Assembly (NCBI RefSeq): GCF_042186555.1
Contig: NC_133332.1
Location: 234,826,015 to 234,890,014 of the forward strand
Direction: 5' to 3'
Length of the DNA stretch: 64,000 nucleotides
From: Aquarana catesbeiana
Taxonomy: Eukaryota; Chordata; Amphibia; Anura; Ranidae
Shown here: in pieces, positions 1 to 11,104 of the stretch
Numbering within the stretch: position 1 is the stretch's first letter
How the letters are laid out: each line of letters begins with the position of its first letter
Translations under genes and position numbers: made by a program
The notes under the pieces: generated by a model
Databases searched by the model: none
Seen by the model: only the letters and a program-made list of their open reading frames with translations
Told to the model about the DNA's origin: nothing

Positions 1-1765
1 TTTTTTGCACAAAGTTGTCACTAAATGATATATTGCTCAAACATGCCATGGGAATATGTGAAATTACACCCCAAAATACATTCTGTTGCTTCTCCTGAGT
101 ACGGGGATACCACATGTGTGAGACTTTTTGGGAGCCTAGCCGCGTATGGGACCCCGAAAACCAAGCACCGCCTTCAGGCTTTCTAAGGGCGTAAATTTTT
201 GATTTCACTCTTCACTGCCTATCACAGTCTCGGAGGCCATGGAATGCCCAGGTGGCACAAACCCCCCCCAAATGACCCCATTTTGGAAAGTAGACACCCA
301 AAGCTATTTGCTGAGCGGTATAGTGAGTATTTTGCAGACCTCACTTTTTGTCACAAAGTTTTGAAAATTAAAAAAAGAAAAAAAAAAAATGTTTTTTCTC
401 GTCTTTCTTTATTTTCAAAAACAAATGAGAGCTGCAAAATACTCACCATGCCTCTCAGCAAATAGCTTGGGGTGTCTACTTTCCAAAATGGGGTCATTTG
501 GGGGGGGGTTTGTGCCACCTGGGCATTCCATGACCTCCGAAACTGTGATAGGCAGTGAAGAGTGAAATCAAAAATGTACACCCTTAGAAATCCTGAAGGC
601 GGTGATTGGTTTTCGGGGTCCCGTACGCGGCTAGGCTCCTAAAAAGTCCCACACATGTGGTATCCCCGTACTCAAGAGAAGCAGCAGAATGTATTTTGGG
701 GTGCAATTCCACATATGCCCATGACCTGTGTGAGCAATATATCATTTAGTGACAACTTTGTGCAAAAAAAAAAATAAATAAATAAATAAATTGTCACTTT
801 CCCGCAACTTGTGTCAAAATATAAAATATTCCATGGACTCAACATGCCTCTCAGCAAATAGCTTGGGGTGTCTACTTTCCAAAATGGGGTCATTTGGGGG
901 GGGGTTGTGCCATCTGGGCATTTTATGACCTTCAAAACTGTGATAGGTAGTGAGGAGTAAAATCAAAAATGTACGCCCTTAGAAATCCTGAAGGCAGTGA
1001 TTGGTTTTCGGGGCCCCGTATGCGGCTAGGCTCCCAAAAAGTCCCACACATGTGGTATCCCCATACTCAGGAGAAGCAGCTAAATGTATTTTGGGGTGCA
1101 ATTCCACATATGCCCATGGCCTGTGTGAGCAATATATCATTTAGTGACAACTTTTTGTAATTTTTTTTTTTTTTTGTCATTATTCAATCACTTGGGACAA
1201 AAAAAATGAATATTCAATGGGCTCAACATGCCTCTCAGCAATTTCCTTGGGGTGTCTACTTTCCAAAATGGGGTCATTTGTGGGGGTTTTGTACTGCCCT
1301 GCCATTTTAGCACCTCAAGAAACGACATAGGCAGTCATAAATTAAAGGCTGTGTAAATTCCAGAAAATGTACCCTAGATTGTAGGCGCTATAACTTTTGC
1401 GCAAACCAATAAATATACACTTATTGACATTTTTTTTACCAAAGACATGTGGCCAAATACATTTTGGCCTAAATGTATGACTAAAATTGAGTTTATTGGA
1501 TTTTTTTTAGAACAAAAAGTAGAAAATATCATTTTTTTTCAAAATTTTCGGTCTTTTTCCGTGTGTAGCGCAAAAAATAAAAATGGCAGAGGTGATCAAA
1601 TACCATCAAAAGAAAGCTCTATTTGTGGGAAGAAAAGGACGCAAATTTCGTTTGGTTACAGCATTGCATGACCGCGCAATTAGCAGTTAAAGCGACGCAG
1701 TGCCAAATTGTAAAAAGTGCTCTGGTCAGGAAGGGGGTAAATCCTTCCGGGGCTGAAGTGGTTAA
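1..1765 (+). mobile_element. piggyBac-type non-autonomous element, copy A (right part only)
   Basis: The window opens inside a large repeat that ends at 1762-1765 with ...GAAGTGGTTAA, the same terminus as copy B. It matches the right-hand third of copy B (about 35963-37735) almost base for base with a few indels. Inside, modules of about 340-390 bp are arranged head to head: arms at about 1-378 and 395-775 form a near-perfect palindrome, followed by a third module (780-1160) and a shorter one (1161-1345), then a unique tail. Recurring landmarks are AAATGACCCCATTTTGGAAA and CACATGTGTGAGACTTTTTG. No transposase is encoded here. The TTAA end and CCACTT-type terminus fit piggyBac-like elements; orientation is assigned relative to copy B. 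Confidence 0.75.
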
Positions 1766-2331
1766 AAAGGCTGTACTCTGCCTTGCCTAGGTAAAGTTGT
1801 AAAATCCTCAAGCCTTGAAATACTCAACATAAGGACCAGATGGACCAGGAGCTCCCTGCCAGGCTGGCGTGTCCTAAAATTCACACTGCATACCCCAATA
1901 TGAATGGCCTGGCTGGGCCAGCCTGGATTATGACACAGAAAGCTGAGATGTGGGTGACATTGTTGGTGAACTATGACTTTGGCCCCGAGGGCAGACGAAG
2001 GAGGGGGAAATGAGGGGATTCAATGTCTGCGTGAGAGAGGAACAGGAGGATGGAGAGGAGATACAACTGCTGGACAGGACAGCTCTGGCTAATATCACAC
2101 GTGGGAAAAGAAATGAAGATAGCCACTCAGATCAGGTATCTGCATTCTTTCTCCTTTCTCCAATATTCCCACTCATGACAGTCCCAGGACAGCTTACTCA
2201 ATGAGCAATGATAATACAGAAAGCCAAGTAACCCAGGTCAACCACAATTCCTCTTTAGTCAGGCCTGGGGTGAAGACATTAGGTAGGGAAGGGTTTATTC
2301 AACAAAGAGCAACAATAATGGAAAATATACA

Positions 2332-2332
<1 letters not shown>
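1766..2332. other. unassigned intronic sequence
   Basis: Nothing recognisable: short open frames only, without conserved motifs or splice-site context. It lies between copy A and a TA microsatellite. Confidence 0.5.
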
Positions 2333-2396
<64 letters not shown>

Positions 2397-2407
2397 ATAT
2401 ATATATA
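2333..2407. repeat. (TA)n microsatellite
   Basis: About 75 bp of almost pure TA dinucleotide repeat with one TTTA interruption. Confidence 0.95.
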
Positions 2408-2683
2408 AAGAAAAAGTTGTGTATTTCTTTAAAAAATAATGTTGTAAATGAAACTTTACCTAGAACTAGTATAGGTGTTTTCATATCAGCGTCCTATCAT
2501 CTGTTCAAATCAGACTGCCAGAAGTACGGGCAGCAGTGGGAGCCAATCAGACTTGGATTCCTGCACATATGCCAAGAGGGAACATACTGATAGGTGGAGA
2601 GAGTTGATAACTTATTGTTATGTCAGCTTATTTGTACAATAAGCAGGCTGGGGATAGGAAGTAACAGTTCAATTTCTTAACTC

Positions 2684-2983
2684 TAAAGGGGGTACACACT
2701 ATGAGAAAAATCGGAAAAATTTTTGTTTGCAAAGGGACAAACTCCAAACTTTTTCTCCTACATGAACAGAATGAACGATTGTTGTTTAATGTGTACCGTT
2801 TTCGTACGATAAAAATCAGATACGAAATACTGCGCATTATCAGAAACAATAAACAACAAAAAAAAAGCCTTCGTCATAAGAGAATTTTCTTGCATTATTT
2901 CCTTCCTTGGTTCCAACTTGCTGTGAAACATCGAAGAAAAATGATGATCATTCACCCGATTATCTTATAGTGTACCGGCCTTA
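2684..2983. mobile_element. MITE with GGTACACACTAT-type TIR
   Basis: The left end TAAAGGGGGTACACACTATG is mirrored at the right end by CTTATAGTGTACCGGCCTTA, giving imperfect TIRs of about 25 bp around an AT-rich core of 300 bp. No coding capacity; superfamily undetermined. Confidence 0.65.
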
Positions 2984-3075
2984 GGAAAGAAAGTGGGGTC
3001 ACCCTCCTGCTGTGCTGTCTGGTATAGATTTATAAATCACAAAAACTTCTGGACATACTTACAAATCTTTTAGCA

Positions 3076-3772
3076 CAGGGGTGTCAAACTGAATTTCATT
3101 GTGGGCCACATCAGCATTATGGTTGCCCTCAAAGAGCTGACTGTATCTGTCATGCTGTTCTGTCTGAGCAGTCTCCAATAAAGTCTCTTGTGGGTGATAC
3201 TAGCGGTATGCAACCCTCCTTTTCAACTGACATAGAATTGTATTATTCTCATAATAATTATAGGCAGATGTGCAGAGCACCCCATCCCCCCTTACATCAG
3301 ATGTCAAGAGTCCCTCACCCTCCCTTACATCTCAGTGTACTCCCCTTAACTTGTGCTGCTGCCAAGAAGAAGGTGGGAGCAGAGATAATGGGTAGAAAGT
3401 GTAGAGTCTGGAGGAGGATCAGAGGAGGGCTGGAGTCAGGTGCCGAAGTCTGATGAATGCTGAGACCAGGGGAGGCAGAGACAAGGGGGTGCTGTGGCTT
3501 CATAGAGGTGCAGGACCTGGCAGAGGAGTTCTGTTCTTCCAGCTTCCTACTGTTGAGATGGGGGGAGGGGGTTAGAAACGAGCCCCTCTGCAGCTGCACA
3601 GAGGAGTGCAGGATCTGGCAGAGGAGTTGTGTCCTCCTCTCTGCTGCTGACTGCTGAGACAAGGGGGGGGGGGGGGGGGGGGGGTCGCAGCAACAGGTGA
3701 GATACAAGGGCCACATGAAATGGCCTTGCAGGCCGGATTCGTCCAGCACAGGCTTTGTGTTTGACACATGTG
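3076..3772. mobile_element. hAT-like non-autonomous element (CAGGGGTGTCAAACT end)
   Basis: Starts CAGGGGTGTCAAACT and ends GTTTGACACATGTG, inverted versions of a hAT-type terminus. The flanks TTTTAGCA (3068-3075) and CTTTAGCG (3773-3780) are an 8-bp target-site duplication with two mismatches. The interior includes a poly-G run of about 22 bases at 3663-3684. A related copy lies at 43267-43603. Confidence 0.75.
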
Positions 3773-4234
3773 CTTTAGCGGATAAGCAGTTGTGTATTTA
3801 GTTGTTTTTGCCTGGACTTCAGATTTAACTACTGAAGTTGTTTTTTTTTATTGTCTCCTGAGGGTTACTGTACTTTGCTCATTGCCTTGCTGAATACACC
3901 CGTATATCTGGACATGCAAGGCAGAATTTATGTTGATCAGTGGTGTCGTTAGGGGGTGGCTTTTGAGGCTAGAGCCCCGCATCCGGGGCTCATAACCCGA
4001 GTCCAGGGCCGGCCCTATCGTGAGTGTCGCAGGCTGCCTGACACAGCACTGTCCCGCACAGTCGCGGCACTCTTATTGAGTCTGCATTCCATGTGTCACT
4101 GACATCCAGAGAAGGGGGATGAGTGTGAGAGCGAGTCTCCTCGCCCATATCATAGAGTCGGGAGGAACTTTCTCATACAAGCTCCTCCTGAGCTGGGGAG
4201 GCGGCAGGAGAATGCAGATCATGAAGGAGGGTGA

Positions 4235-4500
4235 GGGGGGAAACTCTGTATTACCCTAGCCTGTATTCTGTATACCCAGCCTCTCTGTATACACCAGCCT
4301 CTGTATATCCAGACCCTCTGTATAGTCAGCCTCTCTGTATACCCTAGCCTATCTTCTATATACCCTAGCCTGTCTTCTGTATACACTAGACTCTTTGTAT
4401 ACACTAGCCTCTCCATATACCCTACCCAGTCTTCTGTATACTCTAGCCTCTCTGTATACACTAGCCTCTCTTCTATATACCCTAGCCTCTCTGTATGTAA
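4235..4500. repeat. minisatellite inside hAT-like element
   Basis: Tandem degenerate units of about 16-19 bp, consensus close to CCTCTCTGTATACACTAG. Repetitive open frames on the minus strand rich in Tyr, Arg and Glu are translations of this array, not a gene. Confidence 0.85.
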
Positions 4501-4623
4501 TAATCCGCATCTGGTGGCAGGTGACATGACAATTGACAATCTGCATCTAGTGGCAGGTAAAGGGACAAGCTTCCTGGTGACTCAGATGTAAGGGGGGGCT
4601 CTCTGGGGGAGCCTGATGTAATG

Positions 4624-4626
<3 letters not shown>

Positions 4627-4669
<43 letters not shown>

Positions 4670-4702
4670 TATACACACATATACACACACACACACATAT
4701 AT
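4627..4702. repeat. TA/CA microsatellite
   Basis: A TA run of about 35 bp grades into an ACACAT run, within the hAT-like element at 3938-4799. Confidence 0.9.
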
Positions 4703-4888
4703 TATATGCATGTATATGCCTGCCCGAGCGTATGACTTTCTTTACTTCACTGCTATGGGCTCTAGCCCCAGATCTTTTGTAGACCTACCAACGCCCCTGG
4801 TGTTGATGATGATACACTTGGTAAGTCTTTAATCTCAATGATCTCAAGACACAGCCATTGTGCTGCACTAATAAGCAGAAAGCAAAAC

Positions 4889-5308
4889 TTATGCCCTGTA
4901 CACATGAGCGGACTTTTCGGCTGGACTGGTCCGACGGACTGAATCCGGCAAACAATCCGACCGTGTGTGGGCTTCATCGGACCTTCAGCGGACTGTTTCT
5001 GTCGAAAATTTGACGGACTTTAGATTCAGAACATGTTTCAAATCTTTACGTCAGAACTCCGCCGGACCCAGTTCCTATCGAAAAATCCACTCGTCTGTAA
5101 GCTAGTCTGACGGACGAAAACCGACGCTAGGACAACTATTGGCTACTGCCTATGAACTTCCTTATTTTAGTCCGGTTGTATGTCATCACGTACGAATCCG
5201 TCGGACTTTGGTGTGATCGTGTGTAGGCAAGTCCGTTCGTTCGAAAGTCCTTCGGAAAGACTGTCGGACCTTTGTTGCCGAAAAGTCCGCCCGTGTTTAC
5301 AGGGCATT
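4889..5308. mobile_element. MITE with ATGCCCTGTA TIR
   Basis: The left end ATGCCCTGTACACATGAGCG and the right end CCCGTGTTTACAGGGCAT are inverted repeats continuing into CGGACTTTTCGG/CCGAAAAGTCCG. The core is rich in TCCGACGGAC-like motifs. Non-coding. Confidence 0.7.
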
Positions 5309-5453
5309 AGTCACCTCCGTGAGCTTCCTCACTGGTGAAGATAACTCCAGCTCATGTGCACAGGAATGAATTCATCCTGCCACCAAGGCATGCTGAGCAA
5401 GTAGTTTGTAAGCAGACAGGCAGGCAAGCCTATTTTATTGCAGAAATAAAATA

Positions 5454-5632
5454 GTGGGGGGGGTTTACTAAAACTGGTGCACAGAGAATCTGGTGCAGCT
5501 TTGCATAGTAACCAATCAGCTTCTAGGTTTTATTGTCAAAGCTTAACTGACCAGCTAAAGTTAGAAGCTGACTGGTTACTATGCACGGCTACACCAGATT
5601 TTGTCTGCACCCATTTTAATAAATCTCCACCA
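5454..5632. mobile_element. hairpin MITE (TTTACTAAAACTGG family), empty copy
   Basis: Near-complete palindrome: GGTTTACTAAAACTGGTGCA at the left faces TGCACCCATTTTAATAAATC at the right, with the two copies of GCATAGTAACCAATCAGCTT / AAGCTGACTGGTTACTATGC paired inside. Two further family members (18957-19385 and 26969-27298) carry insertions, so this copy supplies the undisturbed target sequence. Confidence 0.8.
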
Positions 5633-6290
5633 GTATGTCTTTTCTGCAATAAAGTCTGCTTGTATTTGTTTTCGAAGTAGGGTGGTAAATTTCTGCTTTA
5701 ACAATCGTTGATATAAGATATCTGCCACACAAGAAGTGCGTTGTTTTCAAATCATGAACACACATTATAAGGACTATTTAGATAAAGGGTGATCTTTTCC
5801 CATGTATATCAAATACAACTTATATAGTACCCCTTTAATAACATCCACGATTGCTCTATGGTCTGACTCTAATTGATGGTCAATTATCACATTACAAATA
5901 TTACTCACGTATTATAAATGCACCACAGTCATCAAGATCATTTCAAAGAAGACACAATAGAATTTAAAAAGCGTGTTCAGCACAGATGTTGTATATCAGG
6001 GATTAAACTCAGACTGGGGATCGAGGCCTGGGATTTTTCACCCTCTATTAAAAAGGTGAGATCGTGGGAACCAGGTGTTTCTCGTCTGCCATCAGTCTGT
6101 AAATTTGGGCCCCGTGCAGTTTTGTGAGCCTTTGTGCGACGGACTGTCATTTGCCCGGGAGCCTGGGAGACAGATACTCGCTAGTGCCCACCATGGAGCC
6201 CACTACTCATGTAACCACAATAGTGCTGATGAAACATGCAGCCCTCAGGAACTTTCCATAACGCTATGTTTTAAAAATCTTTGGTTTTTT
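5633..6290. other. unassigned intronic sequence
   Basis: No motif, terminal repeat or splice-supported coding block recognised. A poly-T tract follows at about 6292-6328. Confidence 0.5.
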
Positions 6291-6704
6291 TGTTTTTTTT
6301 GTTTTTTTTTTTTTTTTTTTTTTTTTTTAGAGAAATTGAGCTAAAATTCCCAGCGTGCCCCACTAGCAGACGCAGCGCAAGCAGACATCTGTAGTATCTC
6401 AGATAGCTGATGACTGGAAGGTTGTGGGGCTGCAAGGTGCACTTGAAATGTTTCCCTTTCTAATACTAGGCAATGACAAAAACGCAGTGTATTAATTATA
6501 ACTGTACTGTATATGTACTTTCATGAACTGAACTCCGGGCAAATATTAAGGATCACCCGAATTGTGTAGTCAGTAAAAGAATATCATTTTGGGCCCCTTC
6601 ACACCTACCCATTCCAAACCAGGCCGAGTCCGTTTTAAAAAAAAAAAAAAATGCTATGCGTGTTGTGGTCTGCTGCTGTACAAGTTCATCAGAACCTACT
6701 AGAC

Positions 6705-6852
6705 CAGGGGTTGGCAACCTGGGGCCCTCCAGCTGTTGTGGAACTACATTTCCCATGAGGCATTTCAAGGGTGGAAGTGACAATTACTCCTAGAGGCATG
6801 ATGGGACTTGTAGTTCTGCAACAGCTGGAGGGCCCCAGGTTGCCTACCCCTG
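6705..6852. mobile_element. 148-bp hAT-type MITE with perfect 8-bp TSD
   Basis: Begins CAGGGGTTGGCAACCTGG and ends CCAGGTTGCCTACCCCTG, with TIRs of about 35 bp reaching into CCCTCCAGCTGTTG. It is flanked on both sides by TACTAGAC (6697-6704 and 6853-6860), an exact 8-bp TSD. Eight-base duplications with CAGGG ends are diagnostic of hAT transposons. The internal inverted repeat would fold as RNA, but nothing supports a microRNA. Confidence 0.92.
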
Positions 6853-6860
6853 TACTAGAC

Positions 6861-8024
6861 TATGTGCTGGGGTGCCATTCAATATGGATTATTGGGGGGG
6901 CCTTAATGTATGTTTACAAAGAGGCAATAGAAGGACTTGAATTTGTATTTTAGCCTCCTGCAGTCTTCTGCACAACAATATGAAAACAGAGAGTGGGCCA
7001 GCAATGTGAGCCTGTCTTTGAAGGTTCTATTGCATTGTACAGCACTAACAGGAGGAAAGAGAAAAGTGCTGACCTCATCAGTCTGGTGCTGCACCTTCGT
7101 GACTAAGTTAGGCACCCCTTTCATTTGGGCCATCCGATCGGCACCGATTATCCGTGTTTCAGGCAGAACCGAACAGACCTTCTATTCTCCTCTATGGGCA
7201 GTTTGATGTAAATAGACTTGTTCATTGTTCAGTGTCCAGTGTCCGCCGATCCAACAAAAACAAAAACGGAAGGGGAATCTGTCCCCCCACCCCCCCATCT
7301 GGCCAGACTGAATTGAAGGGCAGTCAGGTGTAAATGGACAGCTCGTTTGTTTACATCAGACTGTCCATTGAACAGAGCGGGCGGTGTCCGTGTCCACTCT
7401 GCCACCGGCAGTAATTGCATGTAAAAAAATCCGACAGGCTGGTTGCACCCAAGTCTATCGATGGATTGACTTGGGTACAACCAGTCTGCCTATAGATGGT
7501 TTGAATCTCGGCTGGCCCTTGCTGTACTGCCCGAGACTCAATCCATCTTTGGCCAGTCTTACTCTAGAATGCAACTCTGTGGATGAGTGGCACCAGTAAT
7601 GTTGTTTTGCAGCACTATGTTCCATGGCTTACCGCTACCACAGACTACCTGGTAAACATATTGGTAAACTCCATCCAAAGTACGGCCTGCTTCTCACTAT
7701 TGCGTGTTTGAGTCCCGCTTTTGCGAGGGCTCTGCAGCCCATTTACTTTACTGGGCTGCCGTGCCTGCGTTTTCTGCAGAAAAAAGGTTCATGTGCCATT
7801 TTGGAAAGGCAGCGGCTGAGCCGGGGCCCACATCCATGTGAAGCACGAGGGAGCCACTAAGAAGGAATTGCAGCCCTGTGCGCTTTTAAACAGCAGTGCG
7901 TTTTGACTGTGGGTGTTTACGGGTGCAGAAATCGCTGTCTTTCTGTACGTGGATAGCTACTAACTTCTTCGCCTGATTGTAGGTTTCCCTTGCCTATGTG
8001 TAGGAATGTATTACAAATCAGGTC
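6861..8024. other. mostly unassigned intron; partial MITE near 7385-7525
   Basis: The part around 7437-7520 (GGTTGCACCCAAGTCTATCG, CATAGATGGTTTGAATC-like) resembles 22100-22195, so it is probably a fragment of the CCATAGATGG MITE family. The rest shows no recognised structure. Confidence 0.45.
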
Positions 8025-8058
8025 TTAAAGTGGTTCTAAATCCTCAAGGTTTTTCACC

Positions 8059-9001
8059 TTAACCACTTCCCGCCCGCCATATAGCAAAATTATTGCGGCA
8101 AAGTGGTTTCAATATCCTGACCAGACGTCACATGGGGGCGCGCATTGCGGCGATCAGTGGTGCGGTGTGTCAGTCTGACACACCGCTACACCGATCTCGG
8201 TCAAGAGTCTCTAACGGAGACTCTTCACCACGTGATCAGCTGTGTCCAATCACAGTGTAAACAGGAAAACAGGAAGAGCCGTTGATCGGCTTTTCCTCAC
8301 TCACGTCTGTCAGACGCGAGTAGAGGAGAGCCGATCGGCTGCTCCTCTCACGGGGGGGGGGGGGGGGTCTGTGCTGATTATCAGCGCAACCCCCCCCCGA
8401 GGATGCCCACACTGGACCACCAGGGATGCCATTAGGACCACCTGGGATGTCACCACCAGGTATGGCACCCTAGACCACCAAGTAAACAATCAGTGCCCAC
8501 AATGGATGCCAGTGCCCACAATGGGCATCACTGATTGGCAGGCATTGTTTGGCATCCATCCGTACCATCAATTACTGCACATCAGTGCCACCTATCAGTG
8601 CCCGTCCATGCCCATCCGTGCCACCTATCAGTGCCCATCCATGCCGCCTATCAATGCCTATCCATGCCGCCTGTCAATGTCCATCCGTGCCGCCTATGTG
8701 TACCCATCAGTGCTGCATATCAGTGCCGCATATTAGTGCCCATCATCAGTGCCACCTCATTGGTGCCAACTTATCGGTTCAAAACTTTCGGTCTTTTTTT
8801 AATTTGTTTAGCAGAGAATAAAAATCCTGGAGGCGATCAAATACCACCAAAAGAAAGCTCTATTTGTGGGAACAAAATGATAAAAATTTAGTTTGGGTAC
8901 AGTGTAACATGACCGCGCAATTGTCAAAGTGCGACAGCGCTGAAAGCTGAAAATTGGTCTGGGGAGGAAGGTGTATAAGTGCCCTGTATTGAAGTGGTTA
9001 A
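8059..9001. mobile_element. piggyBac-type MITE (middle insert), related to copies A-C
   Basis: Starts TTAACCACTTCCCGCCCGCC and ends TTGAAGTGGTTAA, so TTAA flanks both sides. Its right subterminal block, GATCAAATACCACCAAAAGA followed by AAGCTCTATTTGTGGGA, matches copies A, B and C, showing it is a short relative of the same family. It contains a minisatellite at 8540-8760 and a G run near 8352-8367. No transposase. Confidence 0.85.
8540..8760. repeat. minisatellite in the TTAA MITE
   Basis: About ten degenerate units of 18-22 bp resembling TGCCACCTATCAGTGCCCATCC. Overlapping open frames rich in Cys, Pro and His are a by-product of this array. Confidence 0.85.
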
Positions 9002-9014
9002 TGCATTCTATGCA

Positions 9015-9524
9015 TTAAAATGTTACTAAACCCAGGACCCTGCATTTACTATATCTGGTCTCCCACAGTACACACAACATGGAAATGCAATTATTTTAGT
9101 CAATATAAACTGCTAAATACTTATTCTCATCAGCAGTATATAGCAGTCTTGTGTCTGGTTAAAGCTTATAGGAGGCGTTTTCATTCTACTCTGACTGTCC
9201 TATGAGGCTGCAGGACCCCTGACCCTCTGTCTGCACAATGCTGATTTGCCCTGTGCTGATCACATGCACCCTCCCAAGAGAAAAAAAAACTCTCTAGCAT
9301 TACACACCAAACTAAGCATGTGCAAAGTGACTCCAAAGGCTCAGTCTCATCAGGAGATGGATTAGTAAAAGTAAAAGAAGGGGAGGATCAGAAAAGACAG
9401 AATCAAAACAGCCTTTTTACACAATGTGGAAGAGTAACCCTTTAGGTTCCACAGTGAGTATAAGAAGCATGCTTTACTACATATACAGACTGATTTTACT
9501 GTTGTGGGTTTAGTAACACTTTAA
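9015..9524. mobile_element. TTAA MITE (TGTTACTAAACCCA family), copy 1
   Basis: Bounded by TTAA at 9015-9018 and 9521-9524, with TIR AATGTTACTAAACCCA / TGGGTTTAGTAACACT. Inserted in the outer element at 8025-9953. An inverted second copy is at 38849-39335 and matches through the core (for example the GAGGGTGCATGTGATCAG segment). Confidence 0.85.
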
Positions 9525-10123
9525 GGTGAAAAAACTTCTGTGCCGACCCCCCCCCCCCTTTTTCTTACCTGAGCCTGATCCAAACCAGCGATGTGCATAA
9601 GAGCAGTGGCTCCATCTCTCTCCTGATTGGACAGATTGGACCATTTGCTCCCGCTGCTGCCAATCAAATCCTTTGACATGGGAGCAGGGGGCGGGGCAGG
9701 GTCCCGCTTTCTATGTAAATGGATGCAGCAGCGGGACTCTGGAGCACGCCCGCACGGGTACCCCCAGGAAAAGTAGCTTTTGGAGGGGGCACCTGATGAA
9801 AAGGAGGGGTCTGGAGCACTGGCGGGGGACCCCAGAAGAGGAGGATCGGGGTTGCTCTGTGCAAAACAATTTCACAGAGCAGGGAAGTATAGGCATGTTT
9901 GTTATTTTTTATTAAAAAAAAAAAAAAAAATCGAAGGTTTAGAACCACTTTAAAATGTATGTACTCTCAGTCACTAAAACGGCCAATGTACACATATGGA
10001 ACATTAACTCTCTTGCCAGATAATTTTATTAGCATTATGTAAATAAATGAATTCTGATTTTTTGTTGCTGAATGACATGGCATAACAAAAGGTATGTGAA
10101 GGTTAAAATAACAAATGGTTGTT

Positions 10124-10999
10124 TTAAGCTGGCCATTCACTAGTAAATTTTTGTACGAACATTCTTATAAAAAAAAAAAAAAAATCATAGTATATTTAAT
10201 AACATGAAGAATGTCATTAAAAAGTACTTCAAAATTTTGTTTGCTTTTAACATTCGATTTTGGAACAAAGGGACCACGTTCACTGTTGGTCAACATTAAA
10301 GAAACATCTTCCATTCTGAAGGTTGATTTGACCCCACTATTGATTAGAAGATTAAAGGGTAACTCCACTTTCGTGGGGGGGGGGGGGGGGGATAGCAAAT
10401 AAAAAAAAAAATATATAGCGTGTACAATTATGATACAAGTCATATTGTAATTGAACGTTATTTAAAATGACCTTTTCTTTTCAATCTGCAGCCACTGTAA
10501 TTTTCTATAAATGCAAAGCAATATGGCTACTTGGATTTGTTCTGTACACAGAATGTGTATTGACCACTCCCCAGAAACATAATTTCCTGCTTGTGCGATT
10601 GGCTCACCGATTTTCCCAGAAGTCTGCCTAAGATACAAGTCAGATTTCAGGCATCCCCTGCAACAAAAATGTCATTTTTGGTGAGATATTTCCAATAGGA
10701 ACACGTCCAGCAGATTTCCTCATTAGTGCTCTGCAGCTGCCACAGCTGACTGATAATTATGAAACCACTCCCATTAGACCCACTCCGCCCAGAGGCAGAG
10801 ACAAACACACAGGGATTTCTTCAGAATAACAAAAAGGTAGAAGTCTGCAACAAAGGTTGTTATAATCCTTGCAATGTACATATATCACCCAGAAGGGAAT
10901 GTTTTTTTTTTCTCAACAAAAGTGGAGTTACTCTTTAAATTGTCAGTTATTACACTGAAAATTGTTGAACAAAATGTTACTAGTGTATAGCCAGCTTTA
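10124..10999. mobile_element. MITE (AGCTGGCCAT family) interrupted by a TTAA MITE
   Basis: The left end TTAAGCTGGCCATTCACTAG and right end CTAGTGTATAGCCAGCTTTA are inverted repeats. Positions 10352-10938 are a separate TTAA-flanked element inserted within it. Confidence 0.7.
10352..10938 (+). mobile_element. TTAA MITE (GTAACTCCACTTT family), copy 1, nested
   Basis: Starts TTAAAGGGTAACTCCACTTT, ends AAAAGTGGAGTTACTCTTTAA, with TTAA at 10352-10355 and 10935-10938. The core matches 11105-11889 in inverted orientation (for example TCAGGCATCCCCTGCAAC). It carries a G run at 10375-10390. Confidence 0.85.
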
Positions 11000-11104
11000 G
11001 GGTTTTAACTCAAAACCCATTATCACAGTCAGTAAACTGATGGGTTTGGGGTTGATACTCAGAGGGTCTTACATGTGTCAGAGAAGGATAGGATAGTGGT
11101 GATG

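Larger units (their letters stand above)
3938..4799. mobile_element. hAT-like non-autonomous element with internal tandem repeat
   Basis: Termini CAGTGGTGTCGTTAGG (left) and CCTACCAACGCCCCTG (right) are imperfect inverted repeats; both ends also carry GGCTCTAGCCCC-like blocks. Flanks ATGTTGAT (3930-3937) and GTGTTGAT (4800-4807) are an 8-bp TSD with one mismatch. The core holds a degenerate array of about 18-bp CTCTGTATACACTAGC-like units and a TA/CA microsatellite. No transposase. Confidence 0.8.
8025..9953. mobile_element. TTAA MITE (outer element of a three-element nest)
   Basis: The left end TTAAAGTGGTTCTAAATCC and right end GGTTTAGAACCACTTTAA are inverted repeats with TTAA at both edges. 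Two complete elements are inserted inside it at TTAA sites (8059-9001 and 9015-9524). Removing both leaves ...CACC-TTAA-TGCATTCTATGCA-TTAA-GGTG..., a short palindrome. A relative of this outer element ends at 25415. Confidence 0.75.

Noticed and set aside
1..1765. Recurring small frames with PPQMTPFWKVDTPSYLLRGM that look like a conserved peptide family
   Set aside because: They follow the repeat modules in whichever orientation and are interrupted by poly-A/T; no coding constraint visible.
6705..6852. Possible microRNA precursor hairpin
   Set aside because: The inverted repeat is fully explained by a hAT MITE with a TSD; no independent evidence of a mature product.
8242..8891. Three overlapping plus-strand frames rich in Cys, Pro and His
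   Set aside because: By-product of the minisatellite in the TTAA MITE; overlapping frames and no start or splice context.
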